From Bradyrhizobium sp. CB2312 (lineage in GTDB: Bacteria > Pseudomonadota > Alphaproteobacteria > Rhizobiales > Xanthobacteraceae): 64,000 nucleotides of DNA. Position numbers and translations under genes: made by a program. The notes under the pieces are model-generated. The model was not told the DNA's origin. It was given only the letters and a program-made list of their open reading frames with translations, and made no database searches. How positions within the stretch are numbered: the first letter of the stretch is position 1; each line of letters opens with the position of its first letter. The stretch lies in contig NZ_CP121668.1 in NCBI RefSeq assembly GCF_029714425.1, positions 5,477,501 through 5,541,500 on the forward strand. Reading direction: 5' to 3'. Below are positions 53,438-62,439 of this stretch, piece by piece.

Positions 53438-53468
53438 AGGTGGATTACGCTTTGCTAATCCACCCTAC
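53438..53468. repeat. RAYT-associated REP palindrome 2 (inverted)
   Basis: AGGTGGATTACGC...GCTAATCCACCCTAC is the reverse complement type of the first unit, with which it makes a paired, BIME-like arrangement just downstream of the transposase gene. Confidence 0.85.
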
Positions 53469-53480
53469 CAGCTGTAGCGA

Positions 53481-54017
53481 TCAACGCGTCCGCTCGCCGA
53501 ACTCGCCAGCCATCTTGACGTCGCCACCCCAATCCTCCGGAAACAATCCGGCGCGGACATCGCGATGAAACGACGAATACGGCCAGTTGCACACCTTCGA
53601 GACGTGCCCGTGCTTGACGGGATTGTAGTAGCAATACCCAACGTGCCGGGCGTAGTCGGCTTCGTCTCGGATCAGATGCTCCCAGAACCGGCGTTGCCAG
53701 ATGCCGCGTTCGTTGCGCGCGGCGCGGACCGCGCTCAGCCGCTCGTCCGCTGGCAACGCTTTGGCAAACCGCGTTTTGATCAACCGCCAACGAACCGAGA
53801 AATTGGCGTCCCCCGGCGGCAGCCTCCAGATTGCATGGAGATGATCCGGTAGAACCACAAAAGCATCGATCTCGAAGGGATAGCTCCGGCGTGTTGCAGC
53901 GACCGCGTCGCGCAGGATTTCGATCTGATCGATCAAAAGAGCCTTCCGACGATCGAGCAGGTTCACAGTGAAGAACCAGCATCCTCCGGGAACGAACGCG
54001 CGGCGGTAGTCGGACAT
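53481..54017 (-). CDS. REP-associated tyrosine transposase (RAYT)
   Basis: The 178-residue protein is an HUH-type Y1 endonuclease of the RAYT group. PDHLHAIW (57-64) supplies the metal-binding HUH (His59, His61) and GYCYYNPVKHG (127-137) the candidate catalytic tyrosines. An Arg-rich WQRRFWEHLIRDE segment is a family mark. It is flanked on both sides by REP units of the same family, which such proteins are thought to mobilise. The start at 54017 is the first ATG of the domain; another lies six codons upstream. Confidence 0.92.
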   Translation of the reverse strand: MSDYRRAFVPGGCWFFTVNLLDRRKALLIDQIEILRDAVAATRRSYPFEIDAFVVLPDHLHAIWRLPPGDANFSVRWRLIKTRFAKALPADERLSAVRAARNERGIWQRRFWEHLIRDEADYARHVGYCYYNPVKHGHVSKVCNWPYSSFHRDVRAGLFPEDWGGDVKMAGEFGERTR

Positions 54018-54054
54018 GAACCATGAATAGCACAACTTGAAGTTGGCTTACAGC

Positions 54055-54087
54055 GGTGGATTACGCCTTCGGCTAATCCACCCTACG
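54055..54087. repeat. RAYT-associated REP palindrome 3
   Basis: GGTGGATTACGCC...GGCTAATCCACC with CTACG following, same family as 53379 and 53438, on the upstream side of the transposase gene. Confidence 0.85.
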
Positions 54088-54208
54088 CCATGCCAACTGT
54101 GGACACGGGAACCGCTGTCATCAAACTGAAACACATGCGCTCTAACGGGCTGCCAAGGTCGTCCTACCGGAGGCGCCCATCCTCAAGACAGTCCCGACAA
54201 AGCGCGCC

Positions 54209-55060
54209 ATGCCATTCAAATTCATCCACATCACCGACACGCATCTGGCGAACCCCGGGCTGAAGCTCTATGGGCTCGATCCGCGCGCCCGGCTCGATGC
54301 CGCCGTCGCCGACATCAACAAGCATCAATCCGACGCTGCGTTTGCGGTCGTGACCGGCGACCTCACCCATTGGGGCGAGCCTGACTCCTACGCCAATTTC
54401 GCCGAGGCGATGTCTGCGCTGAAAATGCCGTACATCGCCATGGTCGGTAATCACGACAAGCGCGTCGCCTGCCTCGACGGCCTTCGGTCCGCGCCGCGCG
54501 ATCCCAACGGCTTCGTGCAGGGCACGCGGACGACCGAGCACGGCCTGTTCGTTTTCCTCGACACCCTGGACGAGACCAGCCACGCCGGCGAGATGTGCGA
54601 AAAGCGCCTCAACTGGCTCGCCGGCACGCTGGCTGCGGCGCCGGACGACATGCCATTCGTCGTGTTCATGCACCATCCGCCGTTCCCGGTCGGCGTCCAC
54701 GCGATGGACGAGATCGCGCTGAAGCAGAGCGCCGAATTCGCCGAGGTGATCGCGCCGTATCGTTCGCGCATCCGCCACCTGTTCTTCGGCCATGTGCACC
54801 GGCCGATCTTCGGCAGCTACGGCAAGATCCCGTTCTCGACGCTGCGCGGCACCAACCACCAGGTCTGGTTCGAGCTTGATGCTGCCGCCACCGACCATCT
54901 CGCAAGCCACGAGCCGCCGGCTTACGGCGTCGTGCTGATCGACCAGGAGAACCTGGTCGTGCACAGCCACGACTTCCTCGACCAGAGTCTGCGCTTCCCC
55001 TTCGAGCCGCCCGCGGGCGTGGACGGCCGCGACTATGCGCTCAACTTTCCGGCGCGGTGA
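54209..55060 (+). CDS. GpdQ/CpdA-like metallophosphodiesterase
   Basis: The 283-residue protein has the calcineurin-like metallophosphoesterase set: DTHL with Asp10 and His12, GDLTHWGE with Asp51, GNHD with Asn81 and His82, MHHPPFP and GHVHRP. The start FKFIHITDTHLANPGLKLYGLDP (cited in part) resembles glycerophosphodiesterase GpdQ. Being first in an operon with glycerol-3-phosphate-type ABC genes, it probably cleaves imported glycerophosphodiesters in the cytoplasm. It has no signal peptide. Its stop codon lies one base before the next start. Confidence 0.88.
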   Translation: MPFKFIHITDTHLANPGLKLYGLDPRARLDAAVADINKHQSDAAFAVVTGDLTHWGEPDSYANFAEAMSALKMPYIAMVGNHDKRVACLDGLRSAPRDPNGFVQGTRTTEHGLFVFLDTLDETSHAGEMCEKRLNWLAGTLAAAPDDMPFVVFMHHPPFPVGVHAMDEIALKQSAEFAEVIAPYRSRIRHLFFGHVHRPIFGSYGKIPFSTLRGTNHQVWFELDAAATDHLASHEPPAYGVVLIDQENLVVHSHDFLDQSLRFPFEPPAGVDGRDYALNFPAR

Positions 55061-55061
55061 G

Positions 55062-56012
55062 ATGAGCCTCGCTGAACCCGCGGCTCTCCCGGTCGCGGCA
55101 TCGGCGCCGCCGCGCCTCAACGTCCTGAAGCGGTTCTCTCACCGCTTCAAAGCCTCGCTGCCGGCCTATCTGCTGCTGCTGCCCTCGCTCGTCTTCCTCG
55201 CGCTGTTCACCTATGGCGCGATGGGCCGCGTCATCATCGACGCGCTGTATCAGCGCGCGACGCCCAAGGCGCCGGTACGCTTCGTCGGGCTCGAGAACAT
55301 CCACGCGGTGCTGGCCGACCCCGCCTTCACCGGCGCGGTCGTCAACAATCTGATCTACGCCATCGGCACGGCGGTCCCGAGCATCGCGCTTGCGCTCCTG
55401 TTCGCGCTGGCGCTGGCGCGCACCAATGCCGTGACCAGCGCGCTGCGCGCCGCGCTGTTCCTCCCCGTGCTGATCCCGATGGTCGCGGCCTCCGCGCTGT
55501 TCCTGTTCATCTTCCTGCCCAATGTCGGCCTGCTCGACTACTATATCGGCCGGCTGCTGCCGGTGCTGCCGAACTGGCTCGGCGATCCCGATATCGCGCT
55601 GTACGCGATCATGGTCATCACGATCTGGAAGAACGCCGGCTATTACATGCTGTTCTTCCTCGCTGGCCTGCAGTCCGTGTCCGAGGATGTCATGGAGGCC
55701 GCGCATCTCGATGGCGCGGGGCCTTGGCAGCGCTTCCGGCACATTACTCTGCCGGAGCTCAAGCCCACCTTCCTGTTCGTGATCGTGATCGCCACGCTCA
55801 ACGCGGTGACGCAGGTCGACCACGTCTTCGTCATGACCAAGGGCGGGCCGTCGAACGCCACCAACCTCGTGCTGTTCTACGTCTACCAGCAGGCGGTCGA
55901 GCATTACGACGTCGGCAAGGCCTCGGCAGCGACGCTGCTGACGCTCGCCGCCCTGATGGGCCTCACCGCGCTCTCGTTCCGCACCATGGCGAACCGCGAG
56001 GGCGGGCCATGA
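55062..56012 (+). CDS. ABC sugar/glycerol-3-phosphate permease, UgpA-like
   Basis: The 316-residue inner-membrane protein has six or so hydrophobic helices and the EAA loop (VMEAAHLDGAGPWQRFRHITLPEL cited in part). It fits the first permease of a CUT1/Ugp-type importer. The ATG lies 1 base after the phosphodiesterase stop (TGA G ATG) and the following permease gene starts within its last codon, so translation is coupled across the operon. Confidence 0.88.
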   Translation: MSLAEPAALPVAASAPPRLNVLKRFSHRFKASLPAYLLLLPSLVFLALFTYGAMGRVIIDALYQRATPKAPVRFVGLENIHAVLADPAFTGAVVNNLIYAIGTAVPSIALALLFALALARTNAVTSALRAALFLPVLIPMVAASALFLFIFLPNVGLLDYYIGRLLPVLPNWLGDPDIALYAIMVITIWKNAGYYMLFFLAGLQSVSEDVMEAAHLDGAGPWQRFRHITLPELKPTFLFVIVIATLNAVTQVDHVFVMTKGGPSNATNLVLFYVYQQAVEHYDVGKASAATLLTLAALMGLTALSFRTMANREGGP

Positions 56013-56878
56013 AGCTGATCGACGCGCTGTGGAAGGACGCCCCGCTCGCGACCCGCCGCGAGATCACGCCCAAGCTCGGCTTCCTGCTGACCGCGCTGCT
56101 CGCGCTGGTCTGGCTGATCCCGTTCCTGTGGATGGGCGTGGCGACGCTGCGCCCGGCCTCCGACGGCATCAACCTGATGGCCGAGCTGATGCCGAGCCTG
56201 AAGCCCACGCTCGACAACATCAGGGATGCCTGGGAGATCGGTGATTTCCCGCGCTACTTCCTCAACACCACGATCATCTGCACCGGCATCCTCCTGGTGC
56301 AGTTCGTCACGATCACGCTGGCAGGCTTCGCCTTCGCCCGGCTCGACTTCGCCGGCAAGACGCTGATCTTCTATTTGTTCCTGATGCAGCTGATGCTGGT
56401 GCCGGTGCTGCTGATCGTGCCGAATTTGCGCATCGTCGCGCAGTTCGGTCTCTACGACACGCTCGCCGGCGTGATGATGCCGTTCTTCGCCTCCGCCTTC
56501 GGCACCTTCCTGATGCGGCAGGCCTTCGAGGCGATACCGACCGAGCTGGAAGACGCCGCTCTGATCGATGGCGCGAGCCTGTTCCAGCGCATCCGCCACA
56601 TCTACGTGCCGCTGTCGCTGCCGAGCTTCTCGGCCTTTGCGATCATCTCCGTGACCAGCCACTGGAACGACTTCCTGTGGCCGCTGATGGTGATCAATTC
56701 GCCGGACAAGCGGCCGCTCACGGTTGGCCTGTCCGTCTTCACCGCCACGGCGGAGGGCACGCAGGCCTGGGGCACCATCGCCGCCGGCACGCTGATGGTG
56801 ATCGCGCCCCTGCTCATCACCTTCCTGATCTTCCAGAAGCGCTTCATCAGCTCTTTCGTCACCTCAGGCATCAAATAG
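56009..56878 (+). CDS. ABC permease, UgpE-like
   Basis: The 289-residue membrane protein has TLSPxLGFLLTALLALVWLIPFLW-like hydrophobic helices and the EAA motif TELEDAALIDGASLFQRIRHIYVPL (cited in part), typical of the second permease of a CUT1 importer. ATGA overlap with the preceding gene marks coupled translation. It ends with FQKRFISSFVTSGIK. Confidence 0.88.
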   Translation: MKLIDALWKDAPLATRREITPKLGFLLTALLALVWLIPFLWMGVATLRPASDGINLMAELMPSLKPTLDNIRDAWEIGDFPRYFLNTTIICTGILLVQFVTITLAGFAFARLDFAGKTLIFYLFLMQLMLVPVLLIVPNLRIVAQFGLYDTLAGVMMPFFASAFGTFLMRQAFEAIPTELEDAALIDGASLFQRIRHIYVPLSLPSFSAFAIISVTSHWNDFLWPLMVINSPDKRPLTVGLSVFTATAEGTQAWGTIAAGTLMVIAPLLITFLIFQKRFISSFVTSGIK

Positions 56879-56889
56879 GAGATTTCTCG

Positions 56890-58221
56890 ATGCTGTTTAC
56901 CCGCAGGCTCATGCTGGGCCTTGCCATGGCAGGTTCTATGGCTGGCGCCCTCGCCGTCCCGGCGATGGCCGAAGGTCCGACCGAGATCGACCTGTTCTTC
57001 CCTGTGCCCGTCGACGGCAAGCTCGCCCGCGACATGGGCACCTTGATCAAGGAGTTCAACGAGACCCATCCCGCGGTCAAGGCGACCGCCGTCTACACCG
57101 GCTCCTATGACGACACGCTGATCAAGACGCGCGCGTCGATCAAGGCCGGCAAGCCGCCGGCCGCCGTGATCATGTCGGCGAACTTCCTGCTCGACATGCA
57201 GATCGAGAACGAGCTCACCAACCTCGATCCCCTGATCGCCGCCGACGGCACCACCAAGGACCAGTTCCTTGGCCAGTTCTTCCCGGCGCTGCAGGGCAAC
57301 GCGGTGATCAACCGCTCGGTCTACGGCGTTCCCTTCCACAATTCGACGCCGCTGCTCTACATCAACGCCGACAAGGCCAAGGAAGCGGGCCTCGATCCGA
57401 ACAACCCGCCGCAGACCTGGGCCGAGCTCACCGACTGGGCGAAGAAGCTTACCAAGCGCGAGGGCGACAAGGTGACCCAGTGGGGCATCGCGATCCCCTG
57501 CGCCTACGACTATTGCGGCTGGATGATGGAAACGCTCACCATGACCAATGGCGGGCGCTACTACAACGAGGAGTTCGGCGGCGAAGTCTATTACGACACG
57601 CCCTCGATGCTGGGCGCACTGACCTGGTGGAACGACCTCGTCTACAAGCACAAGGTCCACGCGCCCGGCGCCACGCCCGGTCCTGCCGTCAGCACCTCCT
57701 TCATCTCCGGCAACGCCGCGATGATGATGCTCTCGACGGGCTCGCTCACCTACGTGCGCGACAACGCCAAGTTCGCCTACAAGGTCGCGTTCATCCCGCG
57801 CAACGTCCGCAATGCCGTTCCGATCGGCGGCGCCTCCCTGATCGTCCCGGCCGGCCTCGAGGCCGACAAGCAGAAGGCCGCCTGGACGCTGATCAAGTGG
57901 ATGACCTCGCCCGAGAAGAGCGCCTGGTGGAGCCGCGCCACCGGCTACTTCGCGCCCAACATGGCCGCCTACAAGACGCCCGAGATGGTCGACTTCCTCA
58001 ACAAGAACCCGGACGCCAAGACCGCCGTCGAGCAGCTCGACGTCGCAAAGCCCTGGTTTGCGACCTACAAGACCGTCCCCGTCCGCAAGAACCTCGAGGA
58101 CGAGGTCATGCTGGTCCTCAACGGCAAGAAGCAGCCGAAGGAAGCCCTCGCCGCCGCCCAGAAGGCCGCGGATGAGACGCTCAAGCCGTACAATGCGGAG
58201 ACCTCGCTGAAGCTGCCGTAA
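56890..58221 (+). CDS. ABC substrate-binding protein, UgpB-like
   Basis: The 443-residue protein has a signal peptide ending near AVPAMAEG and the extracellular-solute-binding pattern of UgpB-type proteins: TEIDLFFPVPVDGKLARDMGTLIKEFN, then VYGVPFHNSTPLLYIN and TATQWGIAIPC-like segments. AGGAGA precedes the start. It is the last gene of the operon led by the phosphodiesterase. No ATPase gene follows, so the importer needs an ATPase made elsewhere, or shares the one of the neighbouring convergent cluster. Confidence 0.88.
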   Translation: MLFTRRLMLGLAMAGSMAGALAVPAMAEGPTEIDLFFPVPVDGKLARDMGTLIKEFNETHPAVKATAVYTGSYDDTLIKTRASIKAGKPPAAVIMSANFLLDMQIENELTNLDPLIAADGTTKDQFLGQFFPALQGNAVINRSVYGVPFHNSTPLLYINADKAKEAGLDPNNPPQTWAELTDWAKKLTKREGDKVTQWGIAIPCAYDYCGWMMETLTMTNGGRYYNEEFGGEVYYDTPSMLGALTWWNDLVYKHKVHAPGATPGPAVSTSFISGNAAMMMLSTGSLTYVRDNAKFAYKVAFIPRNVRNAVPIGGASLIVPAGLEADKQKAAWTLIKWMTSPEKSAWWSRATGYFAPNMAAYKTPEMVDFLNKNPDAKTAVEQLDVAKPWFATYKTVPVRKNLEDEVMLVLNGKKQPKEALAAAQKAADETLKPYNAETSLKLP

Positions 58222-58240
58222 GGCCGCCGTTCGCAAACGA

Positions 58241-58273
58241 ATGTCGGCGCTCCGCCCCGCGGGGCGCCGACAT
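58241..58273. terminator. Hairpin between the two convergent ABC operons
   Basis: ATGTCGGCGC pairs with GCGCCGACAT around a 13-base GC-rich loop, 20 bases after the UgpB-like stop and about 20 bases before the convergent operon stop. Confidence 0.65.
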
Positions 58274-58294
58274 CATTTCGAGGCCTCGATCGCG

Positions 58295-59116
58295 TCAGTT
58301 ACGCTTGCCGTCGAGCCTGAACACCATCTGCGTCGGACGCACGAACCGCAATGCGACCAGGAGCACGGCCATCACCGTGCACATGTAGATGACGGCCATC
58401 GCGTCGATGGAATAGACCGGCCGGACGCCGCCTGCGAAGACGTTGTAGTACAGCGCGACGACCAGGGTCTGCGAGCCGCCTCCGGCGAGCAGGAATGCCA
58501 GCTCGAAGTTCGAGATGGTGTTGACGAGAACGAGCAGGCCCGCCGTCAGAATGCCCGGCAGCATCAACGGCAGCAGGATGCGGCGGAAAATCTGCATCCG
58601 GCTCGCTCCGAGCATCTGCGCCGACCATTCCAGGTTCAGGCTGATCTGCTCGAAGAACGGCAGCAGGATGAACACGGCCAGCGGAACCATGGGGACGAGC
58701 ACGGCGAGAATGACGCCCAACACGGTGCCGCCCACGCCGAACCCATAGAGCGTCGTGGCGAGCGGAATGCCGTAGGTCATCTGCGGGATCAGCAGCGGCA
58801 GGAAATAGAGCAGCAGCAGGACCGGCTTGGCGTTGAAATTCCGTCGGGCCAGGACGTAAGCCGCCGGAAAGCCGATCGCCAGCGCGATGAACACGACGGC
58901 CAGCGCGATGAACAGCGTGATGAAGAGAACGTGCGAGAGCTCGAACTCCCGCCAGGCGTAGGTGAACCAGTCGGTCGTGAAGGCCGGCGGCAGCGGCTTG
59001 CCGAACCAGCGCTTGGCGAACGAGCTCACGACGACATGCGTCACGATTCCCAGCAGGTTGAGGATGAACCCGAGCAGGAACAGGTAAATCGCCAGTTTCC
59101 ACATCCGTCCACGCAT
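58295..59116 (-). CDS. ABC permease, PotC-like
   Basis: The 273-residue protein has six membrane helices and an EAA-type loop (SAQMLGASRMQIFRRILLPLMLPG cited in part) and an N-terminal signal anchor. It is the last gene of an operon with a PotB-like permease, ATPase and binding protein on the minus strand. PotC-type permeases serve putrescine, spermidine, thiamine, iron or other small cations and anions; the substrate is not deduced. Confidence 0.85.
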   Translation of the reverse strand: MRGRMWKLAIYLFLLGFILNLLGIVTHVVVSSFAKRWFGKPLPPAFTTDWFTYAWREFELSHVLFITLFIALAVVFIALAIGFPAAYVLARRNFNAKPVLLLLYFLPLLIPQMTYGIPLATTLYGFGVGGTVLGVILAVLVPMVPLAVFILLPFFEQISLNLEWSAQMLGASRMQIFRRILLPLMLPGILTAGLLVLVNTISNFELAFLLAGGGSQTLVVALYYNVFAGGVRPVYSIDAMAVIYMCTVMAVLLVALRFVRPTQMVFRLDGKRN

Positions 59117-59126
59117 TGGCGCCCCC

Positions 59127-60011
59127 TCAGCGTTTGCCGACGCCCATGGTCGTCGCGATGGTCATGCGACGGCGCACCAGCACGATGACCACCAGCGCCG
59201 CGAGCTGGCAGAGCCCCATGATGACCGCGATCGCGGACGCGTAGGACATGTCATATTGCTCGAAGGCCTGCTGATAGGCCGCGATCGAGATCGTCCGCGT
59301 CGAGCCGGCCGGCTGGCCGACCATCACCGCGGACGGAAACACGGCAAAGCTCATCACGAAGACAAGCGCGAACGCGATGATCAGGCCCGGCGCGATCAGC
59401 GGGAACATGACGCGGCGGAAGATGGTCCAGGGCCCTGCGCCCAGCATGCGGGCGGAGCTTTCCAGGCTGGGGTCGATGCCGGAGATGTAGCCGAGCAGCA
59501 TCAGGAAGCAGAACGGGAAGTTCTGCATGAACAGCGAGAAGGTGACGCCGATGGAATTATGCGTCAGCTCGAGCGGATTCTGGATCAACCCGACGGCAAG
59601 CAGCAACTGGTTGAGCCAGCCATTGTGACCGTAAAAGCCGAGGATGCCTTCCGACAGGAAGACGACACCGAGCGAGATCGGCAGAACGAGGATGGTCGTG
59701 ATGGTGCGCTCGAACCAGATGCCACGCCGCATCCCGTAGGCGAGGAACAGCGCGACCAGGACGACAGCGATTGTCGTCGGCAACGCCAGCATGAAGGTCG
59801 TCTTGATCGTATTGTACTGGTAGGCGTCGTTGAAGAACGCGACATAATTCGAGAACATGCCGGCATCGCGCTTCTTCGGCTGCAGGCTGATGTAGATCCC
59901 GTACAGGAACGGGTAGACGAACATCGCGAGCACATAGAGCAGCGACGGCACGAGGCAGAGGATCGCGACGAGGTCGAGTTCGCTGCGGGAATCGAAGCGG
60001 ATGCGTGCCAC
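59127..60011 (-). CDS. ABC permease, PotB-like
   Basis: The 294-residue protein has an N-terminal helix and about six membrane segments with the EAA loop ESSARMLGAGPWTIFRRVMFPLIAPG (cited in part). It is 10 bases from the PotC-like gene and 12 bases from the ATPase gene, so the operon is tight. It forms the heterodimeric permease with the PotC-like protein. Confidence 0.85.
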   Translation of the reverse strand: MARIRFDSRSELDLVAILCLVPSLLYVLAMFVYPFLYGIYISLQPKKRDAGMFSNYVAFFNDAYQYNTIKTTFMLALPTTIAVVLVALFLAYGMRRGIWFERTITTILVLPISLGVVFLSEGILGFYGHNGWLNQLLLAVGLIQNPLELTHNSIGVTFSLFMQNFPFCFLMLLGYISGIDPSLESSARMLGAGPWTIFRRVMFPLIAPGLIIAFALVFVMSFAVFPSAVMVGQPAGSTRTISIAAYQQAFEQYDMSYASAIAVIMGLCQLAALVVIVLVRRRMTIATTMGVGKR

Positions 60012-60023
60012 GATCTCTCCCCC

Positions 60024-61088
60024 TCACTCGCGCCGCAGCAGCACGAACTTGTCCGCCGGCAAAGTCAGATCCAGCGTCTCGCCCAGGGTGAGCTTCTCCA
60101 GCGAGCGAATCCAGAGCCGCGCGCCGCCATCGAGCGCGATCTCGGCCTCCTGCTCGCGGCCGAGATATTCGACCAGCTCGACCTTGCCGCGCACGGCATT
60201 GATGCCGTCGGCAACCTTGCCGAGACGCACGTCCTCCGGCCGGATCGCCAGCACGGCGTCCCCACCCGGGCGAAAGCCGTCCCTGGCCCGGGCCTGCAAG
60301 GTCTGGCCCCTGAAACCCGCATCGATCATGCCGCCGGCTTCCGAACCGAGCGTCACATCGAAGAAGTTTCGAAACCCCATGAAGTCGGCCACGAACACAT
60401 TGCTGGGATGGTCATGGATCTCTTGCGGCGTGCCCACCTGCATGAGCACGCCTTCGCGCAGCACGACGATCCGGTCGGAGAGCGACAGCGCTTCAGCCTG
60501 ATCATGGGTGACGTAGATCGAGGTCAGGCCAAGCCGTGCGTGCAGCTGCTTGATCTCGGCACGCATCTCGACGCGGAGCTTTGCATCGAGGTTGGACAGC
60601 GGCTCGTCGAACAGCATCAGGCGCGGATGCAGCACCAGCGCGCGCGCGATGGCGACGCGCTGCTGCTGCCCACCGGAGAGCTGGCCGGGATAGCGGTCTT
60701 CATAGCCGGCAAGACGCACCAGACCCAGCATTTCACGCACGCGCCGGTCTATTTCCGCAGAGGGGCGCTTCTGCAACGAGAGGCCGAACGCGACGTTGCC
60801 GAACACCGTCAGATGCGGAAACAGCGCGTAATTCTGGAACACCATGCCGAAGCCGCGCTTTTCAGGCGGCACGTCATCGATCCGGCGTCCGTTAAGGTGG
60901 ATCTCGCCGTCGCTTGGCGGCACGAGCCCCGCGATGATGCCGAGCGCCGTGGACTTTCCGCACCCGCTTGGCCCGAGAAAGGTGACGAATTCGCCGCCAC
61001 CGATCGCCAGCGGAAAGCGGTCGAGCACGACCTTGCCGCCATAGCGCTTGGTGATCGACATCACGAGCTTATCAATGGAATCGGCCAT
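60024..61088 (-). CDS. ABC ATPase, PotA-like
   Basis: The 354-residue ATPase has Walker [10 protein letters not shown] (39-47), Q-loop near 84, signature LSGGQQQR (137-144), Walker B LFDEP (159-163) and an H-loop in VTHDQAE, followed by a TOBE domain (about 280-350) with [10 protein letters not shown], as in PotA/MalK/UgpC ATPases. The ATG at 61088 begins the domain; a longer open frame upstream is antisense to the binding protein gene. It serves the PotBC-like permeases and might also energise the UgpAE-like pair, whose operon lacks one. Confidence 0.9.
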   Translation of the reverse strand: MADSIDKLVMSITKRYGGKVVLDRFPLAIGGGEFVTFLGPSGCGKSTALGIIAGLVPPSDGEIHLNGRRIDDVPPEKRGFGMVFQNYALFPHLTVFGNVAFGLSLQKRPSAEIDRRVREMLGLVRLAGYEDRYPGQLSGGQQQRVAIARALVLHPRLMLFDEPLSNLDAKLRVEMRAEIKQLHARLGLTSIYVTHDQAEALSLSDRIVVLREGVLMQVGTPQEIHDHPSNVFVADFMGFRNFFDVTLGSEAGGMIDAGFRGQTLQARARDGFRPGGDAVLAIRPEDVRLGKVADGINAVRGKVELVEYLGREQEAEIALDGGARLWIRSLEKLTLGETLDLTLPADKFVLLRRE

Positions 61089-61156
61089 TCCCTGCCCCGC
61101 ATACGCGCGCGAGGGCCGCGCTTCGCGTGCCCCTCGCGTCCTGGTCCCGGTTCTTG

Positions 61157-62296
61157 TTATTTCTTGACCTGGTCGGCACCGACCTCGCGGTCCCACCGTT
61201 CCATCGCGTAGCTCAGCTCGGTCACGCCGAGCGGAGGCGACACTTTCCACTTGGTCCCGATCTCATCGTACTCGGAACGCCAAAACTCCTTCACCTCGTC
61301 CTGGATGTCCTTGGGCGCCGATGCCAGGGTCGCGGCCTTCACGACCGGCCCGATGAAAGCCTTCCAGGTGAGCGCCTGCTGCTCCGGCTTCCACATGAAC
61401 TTCATGAGGTCGACGATGATGTCGACCTGCTCCTGCGGAACACCCTTCGGGATGCACCAATAGTGACCGTCGACCACGAACGTGGTGTTCTCCAGGATCG
61501 CGATCTTCGAATCCGGCGGGATCACGCTCTGCGCGCGGGGCTTCATGTCCCATTCCATGATCCCGGCGATCATCCAGCGCTGTCCCTGCGCAAATTCCTT
61601 CAGGGTGATCGCGGTGCCGGTCGGATAATATTCGACGGACTTGCCGAGCTCCTTCAGGAAATCCCAGCTCTTGTCCCAGCCCTTCTCGGGATCGAGCGGC
61701 TTGGAATCCCCGAGAATGAAGGCAAAGCCCTGCAGCATCGCGCGGCCCGGCCCACTGTTCGCCGGGCGTGCATACATGAACTTACCCGGGTTCGCCTTCA
61801 CCCACGACAGCAAGTCCTGTGCGGTCTTCGGCGGGCTCGGCACCTTGGCGGGATTGTAGATCAGCACGGGACCGCCGGCATTGCCGACGGACGGAATGAG
61901 AAAGCCCTTGCCCTCGTCGTAAAGCGCCTTGCCCGCATCGGTGAGACCATCGCGCGGAAAGCTCTTCTGATAGTCGGGGATGGCGATGAGCTGTCCGTTC
62001 TGGGCGAGCAGCGAGCCGCCGTCCTGCCCGGTCAGCACCAGGTTGATGTCGAGGCGTCCGGCATCCTGCTGCGCCTTGATCTTGGCCGGAAGCTCCGGCG
62101 CCGGCGCGCGCTGGATCTTGATCTCGCTGACCTTGTCCGGATTGGCCTTCTTGTAGTTCTCGATGATGGTCTGGACCGAGGCGAGATCGCCGCCGGTATC
62201 GATGATCGAAAGACTGATCGGAGCGGCAAGGGCTCCGCTGCAAAAAGCCGATCCCATCAAGGCGGCGGCCACCAAGGTCGCGGACCTCATCCTCAT
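61157..62296 (-). CDS. ABC substrate-binding protein, spermidine/iron type
   Basis: The 379-residue protein has a signal peptide (MRMRSATLVAAALMGSAFCSGALA) and the SBP_bac_8-like pattern with SIIDTGGDLASVQTIIENYKK and later GKGFLIPSVGNAGGPVLIYNPAKVPSPPKT, then WKAFIGPVVKAATLASAPKD. It heads the PotABC-like operon and is divergent from a GntR/FCD regulator gene, which is likely to control it. The short run of Tyr/Trp in DGHYWCIPKG is characteristic but the ligand is unknown. Confidence 0.85.
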   Translation of the reverse strand: MRMRSATLVAAALMGSAFCSGALAAPISLSIIDTGGDLASVQTIIENYKKANPDKVSEIKIQRAPAPELPAKIKAQQDAGRLDINLVLTGQDGGSLLAQNGQLIAIPDYQKSFPRDGLTDAGKALYDEGKGFLIPSVGNAGGPVLIYNPAKVPSPPKTAQDLLSWVKANPGKFMYARPANSGPGRAMLQGFAFILGDSKPLDPEKGWDKSWDFLKELGKSVEYYPTGTAITLKEFAQGQRWMIAGIMEWDMKPRAQSVIPPDSKIAILENTTFVVDGHYWCIPKGVPQEQVDIIVDLMKFMWKPEQQALTWKAFIGPVVKAATLASAPKDIQDEVKEFWRSEYDEIGTKWKVSPPLGVTELSYAMERWDREVGADQVKK

Positions 62297-62439
62297 TCTC
62301 GCCTCCCACGCGCTTTATTTCTTGTTTGACTTGTTATTTATTTGTAAGGCGAGCATCGACGAAATTATTGCTGGTTGTCAAGTCGCCTGTTCTGCAGCGG
62401 CTTCGAACTGCGGCCAAGCGCCTCGATGCGCGAACTGAG

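Noticed and set aside
62297..62439. FadR-type operator GACTTG...CAAGTC in the GntR/binding protein gap
   Set aside because: The two six-base arms lie about 50 bases apart, too far for one GntR operator, and no tighter palindrome was found.
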